A stretch of DNA of 40,790 nucleotides from Phytophthora quininea. Lineage: Eukaryota > Oomycota > Peronosporomycetes > Peronosporales > Peronosporaceae. The notes beneath the pieces were generated by a model that worked only from the letters and a program-made list of their open reading frames with translations, was not told the origin of the DNA and did not search any database. The stretch is taken from positions 1 through 40,790 of the forward strand of contig JAAVTG010000899.1 in the NCBI GenBank assembly GCA_011947345.1, given 5' to 3'. The position numbers were made by a program, and so were the translations under genes. Positions 1 through 10,832 of this stretch are shown here, piece by piece (positions within the stretch are counted from its first letter, which is position 1; every line of letters begins with the position of its first letter).

Positions 1-690
1 GCATTGGCCTTACCATATCCTAGTACCACTGGTTTTACCATTTATCACGAGGTTTAGCGAAATCGACCCCATGGACTGCACACCAAGTGAGGTCCACGAG
101 CGCAGTCCACGGGATCATTTGCACAGTATAAAACACGTGCGTTTGCACAAGTCAAACATCTAAACTATCTGAAGCAAGCCTGCACCACCAGAACGTCGGA
201 ACCGATAAAAGATTTATCGGTGTACGAGCATATTTTTATTGATCCCAAGCTCGCCAAGACTTCGTCATTTCAACTCGGATAGTCATAGCCAGCTCCCCCA
301 GACACGCCGCGATCCACCGCCCAAGGATGGCTCGCTCCCACTTCCAGCACCAGGATAAAACAGCACAACCGCCGCGATTTTCGGATGACTCAGCGCCGAT
401 TCTGAAGGTCACCAAGCAAACGCGCGCCGTCTTTGTGACAGTCCATCCGTTGAAGACAATTCGGCCCGCTGATTGGCCCGCGCCGCTACGAGCCGAAACG
501 ATGAGTGACCAAGTACTGTTCACGAGCCGTGACCGCTACAACCGGTTGCCGTCGGCGGGTACTGGCGGTGGTTTCTGACAGGCAACAACGGCGGCAGCGG
601 ATGCCGAGCCCCTCGGAAACGCGCGTGGTTTGCGGCAGCCTCGCGATGGAGGTCACTCCTCGGCCTAGCGGTCTTCGACTCCGTCCAGCA

Positions 691-705
691 GCTCATTATC
701 CATTC
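691..705 (+). promoter_or_regulatory. Inr-like start element of the flavohemoglobin gene
   Basis: The sequence GCTCATTATCCATTC closely matches the oomycete core promoter, an Inr (TCATTYY) followed by a flanking CAWTTT-like block. It lies about 40-50 nt before the first ATG (743) of the flavohemoglobin. Its position supports 743 as the start rather than the internal methionine at 811. No transcript evidence is available here. Confidence 0.5.
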
Positions 706-742
706 GGCCGCACCGATCCCAACTCCCCAACCGCCCGCCACA

Positions 743-2031
743 ATGTCCCCGACGACCGCCACCGCCGCCGCTGCGACCCCGCTGAGAAGCCCGCCACCGG
801 CCCCAAGCCCATGTCCGAGGCCACCATCGCCATCCTCAAGGCCACGGCGCCCGTCGTCAAGCAGCACGGCACCGCCATCACCTCCACCATGTACGGCATC
901 ATGTTCAGCGAGTTCCCCGAGGTGCAGAACCTCTTCAATATGTCGCACCACCGCGTGGCCGGCTCCACGACGGGCGGCGCGCCCGAGGGCGTCTCTCGCC
1001 AGGCCACCTCGCTCGCCAACGCCGTCATCGGCTTCGCCGCCAACTGCGACCGCCTCGCCAACCTCGGCGACGCCGTGCCGCGCATGGTGCACAAGCACGT
1101 GAGCCTCGACATCCGCGCCAAGCACTACCCGATCGTGGGCGGCTGTCTGCTGCGCGCCATCAAGACCGTGCTGCAGGACGCCGCCACCGACGAGATCATG
1201 GAGGCCTGGAAGGAGGGCTACTGGTTCCTGGCCGACCTGCTCATCCAGGCCGAGGACCAGAAGCGCGCCGAGCTCGAGCACCTCAGCGGCGGATGGTCCG
1301 GCTTCCGCGAGCTGCGCGTGGCGCGCAAGGAGAAGGAGAGCGCCGAGGTCACGTCCTTCTACCTCGAGAGTAACGAGGCCGGCCGGCCGCTCATGACGTT
1401 CGAGCCGGGCCAGTTCCTGTCGCTCAAGTTCGACGATCTGCAGGACGGCCGCTCCATCGTGCGCAACTACAGCGTGTCGAGCGCGCCGGGCCTCGACTAC
1501 TACCGCATCTCCGTCAAGAAGGAGGCGGGCGACGCCGACAAGGACGTCCCGGCCGGGGTTGTGTCCTCGCACCTGCACGACGACGTGGACGTGGGCAGCG
1601 TTCTGCACGTGGGCGTGCCGTGCGGCCACTTCTACCTGGCCAAGCAGTCGGCCAAGCCGGTCGTGTTCCTCAGCGGCGGCGTCGGCTTCACACCGCTGCT
1701 CAGCATGCTCGAGTCGCTCGTCAAGTCCCACGACCTGAAGCCGCCCGTCGTGTTCGTGCAGTACGCGCGCAGTCCGGAGGTGCGAGCGTTCGGCGAGCAT
1801 GTAGAGAACATCGCGGCCGAGAACGCCTTCGTGACTCAGCACGCCATCTACGGTGCCTTCAAGCTGGACGAGCTGGAGCAGTGGCTGCCGTCCAAGGACT
1901 GCGAGTTCTACTTCTGCGGGCCGGCGGGTTTCATGACGGCCGTGTACAAGGCGCTGTCCAAGCAGTGGAGCGTGCCAGCCGCGCAGCTGCACTACGAGTA
2001 CTTTGGCCCCACGCAGAACATCGACGCGTAG
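743..2031 (+). CDS. Flavohemoglobin (nitric oxide dioxygenase)
   Basis: This enzyme uses NAD(P)H, FAD and haem to convert NO and O2 to nitrate. From the ATG at 811 the reading frame is open for 406 residues. A globin domain (about 1-150) has B10 Tyr28, E11 Gln64 and proximal His96 (KHVSL). The ferredoxin-reductase-like part has the FAD motif RNYS followed by SSAPG, the NAD motif GGVGFTPLLSML, and a C-terminal YEYFGP. The loop between helices C and E is about 11 residues longer than in E. coli Hmp as I remember it, and is Gly/Thr-rich. The first ATG after the Inr is 743. It is in another frame and joins the main frame if one C is missing from the CCCC at 777-780, adding about 23 Ala/Pro/Thr-rich residues. 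No intron is seen. Function is confident; the exact start is less so. Confidence 0.95.
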
Positions 2032-2157
2032 AGCACTCGATCGATCGGAACCGTTTAGAGCCGTCACATTCCGCCAATATAGGATACGTTCAATTGTTTT
2101 ACCACGGTCGTGCTGGCGTCCAGCTTGTCGTCCCAACTCGCAGCGGAACTGCATGCA

Positions 2158-2421
2158 TCACCGGGCTCTTGACAGCTCCAGCGCACGCACAGGCGCAGGT
2201 GTAGCGCCGTCCTGGTCTTCATCCGGCGCGTAGGCCATCACGAACAACCGCACGTAGTTCTCGTACTCCCTCAAGATCGCTCCAACGCAGCCCGCCACCT
2301 TCAGACGCCAGTGAGCTCCAAGACTGTGCAGCATCACCACCTCAGAGCCGCGTGATCCAACCAGCAGTGATCCCAACGCCTACCGGGCATCGTGGGTGGT
2401 GGCGGCGCCGCTGGTCTTCAT
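2158..2421 (-). CDS. Small hypothetical protein, two exons
   Basis: I do not recognise this protein. ATG at 2421 opens a 38-nt exon that meets an in-frame TAG unless a 60-nt intron (2324-2383, GTAGGC...GCACAG) is removed. Splicing restores a frame of 67 residues ending at 2158. The inner part (KVAGCVGAILREYENYVRLF) reads like a compact amphipathic helix, followed by an acidic PDEDQDG stretch and a basic tail. It lies tail-to-tail with the flavohemoglobin, about 126 bp apart. Support is the reading frame and plausible splice sites only, so it could be a chance frame. Confidence 0.35.
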
Positions 2422-2736
2422 CACAACTGTGAATTTTCGCAAGTGCCCTCTCTCACTTTTACTCCAAAATGGTCATTGCCCAATCTTTTTCTTGCTTGCA
2501 GACGCGATGACGTCGTTGCCTTATCCTTGCAAGGCGTCCAGGCGCCATGGCGGGTAGTCCTGGTCCTGGCTGTCCTGTACTTGCTTCTCGCTACCAAGTC
2601 TTGTGTCATCTTACACCGAGGGGATTGGCTTTGCTACGAACATGAGCCCCAGCGCTGGCATCGCACAGTGGAATGAAGTCTCTTTTCGGACTAATTTTGT
2701 GTGGAATGCATACAAATCGCAATTTGACACAAAACG
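2422..2736. other. Intergenic, promoter region of the CDK11-like kinase
   Basis: No convincing coding frame is seen in this 315-bp stretch. It separates the start of the small minus-strand gene from the start of the kinase, so it probably holds both promoters. An Inr-like TCACTTT occurs near 2453, but its distance from the kinase ATG makes its use uncertain. Confidence 0.4.
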
Positions 2737-3915
2737 ATGGCCAAGCGGAACCGTTGGGACTCGGACTCGTCGGACGAGCGCGTCTCGCGCCGCAAGCAGA
2801 GGTCGTCCTCCAGTCGCAACTCATCTAGGAACTCGTCCGATGCATCTGCCTTAGTTCGCAACTCTCCCAAGCCGCCAACTCCTCCCAGAGCCGACGCCAT
2901 CGCTGTAGATGATCCGCCCAGACATAATTTCTACCTCTTGGGCTGCCGTAGCGTCGACTGCTACGCTCGTATCGGCAAGATCGACGAAGGAACGTATGGA
3001 GTCGTCTCTAAAGCTAGAGATAAAGAGACGGGCGACGTGGTGGCGCTCAAGCAGGTCAAGATGAGCGCCGACGCCAGCCAGGAAGGCTTCCCCATCACTG
3101 CGCTACGAGAGACGAACGTGCTGCTGTCTCTGGACCACCCGAACATCGTGCAGGTCCGAGAGATGGTGGTGGGATCCACACCTGACAAGATCTACATGGT
3201 CATGGACTACGCAGAGAACGACCTAAAGAATGTCATGCAGAACAAGATGAAGGCTCCGTTCCTGCAGTCGGAAGTCAAATACTTGCTGCAGTCCTTGCTC
3301 AGTGCTATGGCCTACATGCACGAGCGCTGGTACATTCATCGAGACTTGAAGACGAGTAACTTGCTGTACGACGCGCGTGGGGTTCTCAAAGTGTGCGACT
3401 TTGGACTTGCACGTAAGTATGGCTCACCGCTGCGCACCTACACACAGCTAGTGGTTACGCTGTGGTACCGAGCGCCAGAGCTGCTGCTTGGAGCGAAGAA
3501 GTACTCGACAGCCGTAGATATGTGGTCGGTTGGATGCATCTTCGCCGAGATGCTGCTCATGAAGCCACTGTTCACAGGGCGTGGAGAGCTGGAGCAGACG
3601 GACCAGATTTTCAAGCTGCTTGGGGCCCCGAACGAGGAGAACTGGCCTGGGGTCGACGACGATATGCCTGATGCAAATGTGAGTGTACGTGGCAAGTGGC
3701 CGAAGCGTTCGAGACTGCGGGACAAGTTCCCTCTGTCGGCAACGTTCTCTGGAAGTGGCTGCTCGCTGTCCCAAGCTGGCTTCGACTTGTTGAGTCGCAT
3801 GCTTGCTCTCAGTCCACGCAAGCGCATTTCGGCCAAGGAGGCGATGGCACACGAGTATTTCCAAGAGTCCCCTCCACCAAAGCAGCAAGAACTGATGCCT
3901 ACTTTCCCAGCATAG
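2737..3915 (+). CDS. Cyclin-dependent kinase, CDK11 (PITSLRE) type
   Basis: This is a nuclear CMGC Ser/Thr kinase whose relatives act with cyclin L in transcription and pre-mRNA splicing. It is a single exon of 392 residues. A Ser/Arg-rich N-terminus (1-60) precedes CRSVDCYARIGKIDEGTYG (the CDK11 lead-in plus Gly loop), the catalytic Lys in VALKQVK (about 105), PITALRE (119-125), HRDLKTSN (201-208), DFGLAR (221) and the T-loop VVTLWYRAPE. STAVDMWSVGCIF and a C-terminal RISAKEAMAHEYF also fit CDK11. The cyclin helix reads PITALRE, the form known from CDK9, but the lead-in, REMVVGS, YGSPL and LLGAKKYSTAVDMW favour CDK11. The N-terminal arm is much shorter than in animals. It converges with the FAD oxidoreductase, 85 bp away. 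Confidence 0.9.
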   Translation: MAKRNRWDSDSSDERVSRRKQRSSSSRNSSRNSSDASALVRNSPKPPTPPRADAIAVDDPPRHNFYLLGCRSVDCYARIGKIDEGTYGVVSKARDKETGDVVALKQVKMSADASQEGFPITALRETNVLLSLDHPNIVQVREMVVGSTPDKIYMVMDYAENDLKNVMQNKMKAPFLQSEVKYLLQSLLSAMAYMHERWYIHRDLKTSNLLYDARGVLKVCDFGLARKYGSPLRTYTQLVVTLWYRAPELLLGAKKYSTAVDMWSVGCIFAEMLLMKPLFTGRGELEQTDQIFKLLGAPNEENWPGVDDDMPDANVSVRGKWPKRSRLRDKFPLSATFSGSGCSLSQAGFDLLSRMLALSPRKRISAKEAMAHEYFQESPPPKQQELMPTFPA

Positions 3916-4000
3916 TCGATGAATACTAGTAGAACATACGCTGAAGCAGCACTTCATTAATTGTCTGGACTTGCTTCATCACTTCTGCTTACCGACAGCA

Positions 4001-5778
4001 CTACACCTGGCCACAAGCAGCAGCACCTCCATCGCTGAGAAAGTTGAGGTACTCTTGGTCTTCGAAGCGGCTGGGAAGGAAGGCATCCACGTGACTAGCA
4101 AGACCACAATTTTCGAGCTTATCGCCCAGCACGTGAGACGCCAACAAGTGACCAGACGCCCCGCTCGACATGAGACCGACCCCGTCATTGCAGACTGCAA
4201 GAAGACACCTCCAATCGTGCTGGGGGCTGGCCCGATGAGTGGCAAATTGTCGAGTGTCTTGCAGTAGTACCCTCCACTCACGTAGAAGGACTCGCGCACT
4301 TCCGGTCGAGACAGGTACGACTTCACTTGAGGGAACATTCGAGTGAGCCCACGAACGCAAACCTCGGGAACCTGCACATACCATTTCGTCAGAAACATTG
4401 ACCAGAAGACCACCAGATTTTGCCAACGCACCTCCGATCCAAGCAATCTTCGACTGGGTAGTGAGCCGGCACTGGGTCGATATCGTACGTCCACACCGCC
4501 ATCATTTTATTGCCGTTGTACGGACGCACGTGGACACCGCCGGGATATTCCTCCAGCATACGTGTTGCAGAAGGATCCGTCAGCATCTCTTGGCGATCAT
4601 CTTCTGAAATCTACGCAACGCCAAACAGTGTAAGTCCATTGCCCCAAACGAATCATCGACACGAATTGATTCCTTACCTCGAGCTTGCCCATCGGGTCCG
4701 AGTCAAATGTCAGCGGCATCGTATTTGGCAAAACTTTGTCAGCATCGTCGATAATGGCGCGACAGTGCAGCTCATTGATAATCGGCACGTCGTAGCTCGA
4801 CATGTCACGCTGCTTGAGCATGTCCATCGTACTCTCAAACAACGGACCCGTTGCGAACACCACGTTTGGTGTCGCCACTTCCATCGTCTCGCCATTGTGC
4901 ATCGCCACCTTCACGCCACTTACGTCGCCACCACTCGCAAAAACATCAACAACTTTTCCACGCAGCACTTCCGCCTCAGGGCAGTACTCGCTGGCCTTAG
5001 TCAGCTCATAGTTTGCCACCTTCACAGGGTCTAGGGACCCGCATCGACGCACATGAAGGGCTGCCAGAGCCTTGGAGTCCTTGAGATTAGGGAACGCAGC
5101 CGCGATGTTGTCGATACCCACCAAGAGATCACTCCCGTCCAGATCGTACTGCATCTCCTCAGTTGAAAAGCGGTACCCGCTCAGTTTGTCGCTCGGTTCG
5201 TGAACACGCAGCTCTCCTCCTCCATGACGTTGCAAGTTTTTAGCAAGTCGCTTAAACTCCTCCACCTTGTTGGCGTCTCTTGTCACGAACAGATATCCAT
5301 TGCGATTGAGACCTAGTGCGTTGTTGGTCTCTTTGCAGATCGAGTCCATCTCGTCGATCGAGTGCACGACCAGCTCCCGCATCGGCGTCTCAGCGTCACT
5401 TGGGAACCAGTTGCGGTAGCTGAAGGATCCGTTGGCGCTCGTCAGTGACACTGGAGGCAAGGCGTCCACCAGTAGCGGTTTGAAGCGTGAATTGCGAGCC
5501 ATTTGAGCAAGGTGGTAGAACGCAGAGCACCCGGCGACACCGGCGCCCACCACCACCACGTCTGCAGTGCACTTGCGCAGCATCCTGATAGAGCTTGGTG
5601 TTCTATCGACTAGACGGCGGATTCCCAACTGACGAGCGCAATGAGGACAAGAAGGGCGTGCGTCATAGTTCTCCCGAGAGATGCGCACGAAACGACGCAC
5701 AGCTTGATTGGCCGTTGTGGTGGTGCACTTCAACCTGGTGACGGGCTGCACCGATTGCCTTCCAATCCTGCCGGCCAT
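4001..5778 (-). CDS. FAD-dependent oxidoreductase, DAO/sarcosine-oxidase fold
   Basis: The protein is predicted to oxidise an amine or amino-acid-like substrate using FAD; the substrate is unknown. The Rossmann motif VVVVGAGVAG sits at about residues 74-83. SANGSFSYRNW, ALHVRRCGSL and GGYYCKTLDNLPLIGP are typical of the family. The first 65 residues are Arg-rich and poor in acidic residues, so a mitochondrial presequence is likely; they also contain CPHC. Three exons are proposed: 5778-4678, 4610-4432 and 4371-4001. The introns are 67 nt (GTAAGG...GTAG) and 60 nt (GTGCGT...CTGAC...GCAG). Two single-base losses are needed, one near the end of exon 2 and one in the G4 run at 4180-4183. With them the lengths sum to 550 residues. 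An alternative start is the methionine at 5583. Confidence 0.8.
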
Positions 5779-5981
5779 CCTATCAACTGAATGCGGCGGG
5801 AACTGCGTCTGCGACGATCAGCTTTGCGTCGACGATGTGGTCGTCACGGGAGAATGCGATCGAAGACACGACAGGGGCGACAGAAATGGCAAAAGGTAGT
5901 TTCTTCATTCATGAACAATGGCATGGACAGGTGCGAGGCATCCTTCTGAGGTGTTCAACCCGTACGTATACTGCAGAGCGC

Positions 5982-7181
5982 TCACAGCTTGCTGGCCGCG
6001 TCGATGGCGTGGCTCTGGGCGAACGCCAGGCCCTTGCTCACGCTGTCCTGCGGCGAGACCTCGTGCTCGATCTCGCCCACCTTGCCGCCAGGGAGGATGA
6101 TGACGTGCGAGCGCTGCACGCGCTTGCCGCCGTCGATGGAGCTGCCAAAGTACCCGATCAGCTGGTGCTTGGGGTCCGACAGCAGCGTGTACTTGTACTT
6201 TTGCGACTCCTTCCACGCGAGCAGCTCGGCGGGCGTGTCGCCGCCCAGACCGTACACATCGAAGCCAGCCTTATTGATCTCCTCGAGGTTATCGTTGAAT
6301 CCACAGGCCTGGGTCGTGCAGCCAGGAGTGTCCGCCTTCGGGTACATGAAAAGATCGCACCACGAGTCTTAAACAAGTCCTGGAACTTGACAGACGCGGA
6401 GGCGTCCGTCTGCAGCTCCACCTCGAACGTGGTGACGCTGTCCACGGCAAAGTGGTCGGCCGGTTCCTCCTCCATCGCAGGCTCGTCCTGCTTTTCAGCC
6501 TCTGGGGCTGCCTCAGCAGCTGGCGCAGTGCCTGCGTTCTTTTAACAAACTCTACGGCGCGACTGACGCTGTCCGCGGGCGAGACTTTGCCCGAGACGTC
6601 CCCACGACGCCTCCCTTCAAGACGACGACATGCGAGCGCTGGATTTTCTTGCCAGGCAGCGAGCTGCCAAAGTACTGGATCAGCTCGTGGTTGGGGTCGC
6701 TCAGCAGGTCGAAGGGCAGACTCTGCTTCTCCTTCCAGTTGGTCAGCACCTTGGGGCTGTCCGCACTCAGTCCGTAGACCGAGAAGCCGGCGTCCTTGAT
6801 GGCCTGGATGTTGTCCCGGAATCCTGCAGCATTTTAGGAGAGTGGTTTTAGTCGACTGGATGCTAAATCGTAGAGATTTTAACGTTGAAGAACCGACCGC
6901 AAGCTTGCTTGGTGCAGCCGGGCGTGTTGGCCTTGGGGTACATGAAGAAGACCACGCCGCCGTCCTTGAACGTGTCCAGTAGCCGGACGTCCTTGCCCTC
7001 CTGGCTCTTGAGCGTCAGGTCCTTGGTCACGGTCTGGCCGACTTTCAGGTCGCTGGTGGCCGTGGGGTCGTGGCCTTTTGGCCGGGCGCTTGGACGCGTC
7101 CGAGGCGGCCGCGCGCTTCTGCGGCAGCTCGGCGGCCGTGGGCGAGTCTTTACTGGCGGTGCGGCTGCGCGTGGACACCAT
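5982..7181 (-). CDS. Tandem two-domain peroxiredoxin, PrxQ/BCP type
   Basis: This is a thiol peroxidase that reduces H2O2 or organic peroxides, predicted to contain two complete catalytic domains in one chain. Domain 1 has NTPGCTKQACG and domain 2 has DTPGCTTQACG. In each, the peroxidatic Cys lies five residues before a resolving Cys, as in atypical PrxQ. Each also has an LLSDP(N/K)H block, YFGSS and RSHV(V/I). The N-terminus is Ser/Lys/Arg-rich (KRAAASDASKRPAK), and the linker is Ala/Glu-rich (about 35 residues). A 74-nt intron (6824-6897) follows the domain-1 active site; its donor GTCGGT is unusual. Frame breaks occur near 7079, 6600-6603, 6540-6543 and 6349-6352, each explained by missing homopolymer bases. 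With them the protein is 376 residues. The gene is divergent from the small gene at 7524. Confidence 0.88.
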
Positions 7182-7523
7182 GGCGGGGCGGGGTCAGGGG
7201 TAGAACGTTTGCGCGCGCTGCTGGCTTGGGAATGCTGGAGATCTTGACGTGGTTCCATGGTCGTCGAACTTAACAAAATTGGGTAGCGTTTTTGGGTACA
7301 CGGAGTTACCTATTCCGCTTCTAGCTGACGAGGCACGGTGGCTCGACCCCATTCGCCGACGCAGCAGGGCACGTCGCGACTCGAGCAGCCTTGATTGGCT
7401 TCGCGCCGCGAGAGGCATCATGGCGTCGTCGACGACTTGAACCGGCACGATCTCACAAGAGAAATTGCAGCGCAGCGCACAAGTAGCAACAGCAGCTCAA
7501 GACAACTCCAAGCCCAGCAAGCC
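7182..7523. other. Divergent intergenic region
   Basis: This 342-bp stretch lies between the start of the double peroxiredoxin and the start of the small plus-strand gene. It should hold both promoters and the 5' leader of the small gene. An open frame runs into the small gene from 7395, but its upstream part lacks the biased codons of the gene itself. No repeat is seen. Confidence 0.5.
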
Positions 7524-7727
7524 ATGCAGACCTCGCAGCTCTTCGACTCCATCATCCAGGCCTTCATGAACGCCCCGCAGGTGGACGGCCGCAACGCGCG
7601 CGTGCCCGTGGACCTCAGCGTCACCTCCAAGAAGGCCCGCGCCCGCGTGCACACCAAGCAGAACGAGGGCGCGTACTGGGCCGCCGTGCCGCAGCTGCCC
7701 GTCACCGCGTCCTGCATGTACCGGTAG
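7524..7727 (+). CDS. Small hypothetical protein (67 aa)
   Basis: I do not recognise this protein. The frame from ATG 7524 gives 67 residues beginning MQTSQLFDSIIQAFMNAPQV and ending CMYR. A predicted amphipathic helix is followed by a basic stretch (TSKKARARVHTKQ). Codon use is strongly GC-biased (CTC, GTG, CGC, AAG), like the confirmed genes next to it and unlike the flanking DNA, which argues that it is coding. An in-frame start at 7395 would add 43 Ser/Gln/Arg-rich residues and is less likely. Partners are not suggested by context. Confidence 0.6.
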   Translation: MQTSQLFDSIIQAFMNAPQVDGRNARVPVDLSVTSKKARARVHTKQNEGAYWAAVPQLPVTASCMYR

Positions 7728-8057
7728 ACGACGGAGGAAGCGATTCGCAACGTCAAGCTTGTCACCGGTCGTCCAAGCCAGTGGATGGATCTCTCATCTT
7801 CGGAGCAGGGATTTGCGAACGACTCGAACGACTCGAACGACGTTTAGTTGCCCTTGTATCTAGCACTATTGTTTCTAATGTTATTTGCACGATTCACCGT
7901 GCGCCTTCATCACCATGGATTGCTGCGTTCAGGTCGGCAGAGTTTTCAGGACATAGTTCGTTATCTAGTGGTAGCCCAACGGCCGTCTCAAGAAACGATG
8001 AAAGCCACTCCATTCACAAGTGAATAAACACAGCGCCAAGTATGAACCTCAAGATAG
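7728..8057. other. Convergent 3' intergenic region
   Basis: This region separates the ends of the small gene and the cysteine protease. It is lower in GC and holds no credible gene. AATAAA near 8022 on the plus strand may be the polyadenylation signal of the small gene. CGAACGACT repeats two to three times near 7815-7840, a short tandem run. Confidence 0.4.
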
Positions 8058-10275
<2,218 letters not shown>

Positions 10276-10385
10276 GTTGCTGCGTCTTCTTCCTGCTTTG
10301 AAAATAAGATCGCTTCAAGGACCTATTTTCACCCAATCAGGGATTTAGATTGAAAAGGCAAGTGATTCTGGCGGTGACAAGCAAG
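10276..10385. promoter_or_regulatory. Bidirectional promoter, protease / PREY
   Basis: The divergent start codons of the cysteine protease and the PREY-like gene are about 110 bp apart, so both promoters must overlap here. A CCAAT box (10333-10337) lies near the middle on the plus strand. No other motif is clear. Confidence 0.45.
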
Positions 10386-10694
10386 ATGAGCGGTGTGCGC
10401 AGTCTACTGCGTGTACGCGCCGCTGCGGCGCCCCGCGCTGCTGTTCCAACTCGCCAGCTGCTGGTGCGCAGCTTCAGCGCCTCGCACTTTGAGGAGAAGA
10501 GCACGTTGGCGGACGAGAGCGTCCTGGAGCACCTGGTGTGCCCCATCTCCAAGCTCCCACTGCGCTACGACACCGACCGATGCAGTCTCATTTGCGACGA
10601 AATCAGCGTCGAGTACCCGATCTACAAGGGCGTCCCCATGCTGGTGCCGTCGGAAGGACGCATCATGAGCTCAAGTAAGGCCGACGACCAGTAG
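10386..10694 (+). CDS. PREY-like mitochondrial protein, Trm112/UPF0434 family
   Basis: Proteins of this type (PYURF/PREY) stabilise mitochondrial SAM-dependent methyltransferases needed for complex I and coenzyme Q. The single exon encodes 102 residues. The N-terminus (about 1-35) is rich in Arg, Ala and Ser with no acidic residues, a good mitochondrial presequence. The core LEHLVCPISKLPLRYD, SLICDEISVEYPIY and KGVPMLVPSEGR is the zinc-ribbon-like Trm112 fold. As in PREY, only one of the usual CxxC cysteines is kept. ATG 10386 is chosen; an in-frame ATG at 10350 would add 12 residues. It converges on the ELYS-like gene, 138 bp away. Confidence 0.88.
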   Translation: MSGVRSLLRVRAAAAPRAAVPTRQLLVRSFSASHFEEKSTLADESVLEHLVCPISKLPLRYDTDRCSLICDEISVEYPIYKGVPMLVPSEGRIMSSSKADDQ

Positions 10695-10832
10695 AGACAA
10701 CGGCTGCCAAGTTTTATCGTTCATAATACAGCTATCTGCAGTCAGAGACCGGCTGGAGAATGATTGGGATATTATCTTCATGCTGCTGCAGGACTCCTCG
10801 TCTTCTTTATTCTCTACGCGCTGGAACCAGCC

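Noticed and set aside
327..578. 83-codon plus-strand frame upstream of the flavohemoglobin
   Set aside because: It has an ATG but no domain, no clear codon bias and no supporting promoter. It overlaps other chance frames in the same stretch.
520..2154. 544-codon minus-strand frame opposite the flavohemoglobin
   Set aside because: It lies fully antisense to a well-supported gene in GC-rich DNA, where third-position bias opens the opposite strand. It contains no recognisable domain.
2737..3915. Calling the kinase CDK9 because of PITALRE
   Set aside because: The lead-in CRSVD, REMVVGS, YGSPL and the STAVDMWSVGCIF region follow CDK11. One helix motif alone does not define the class.
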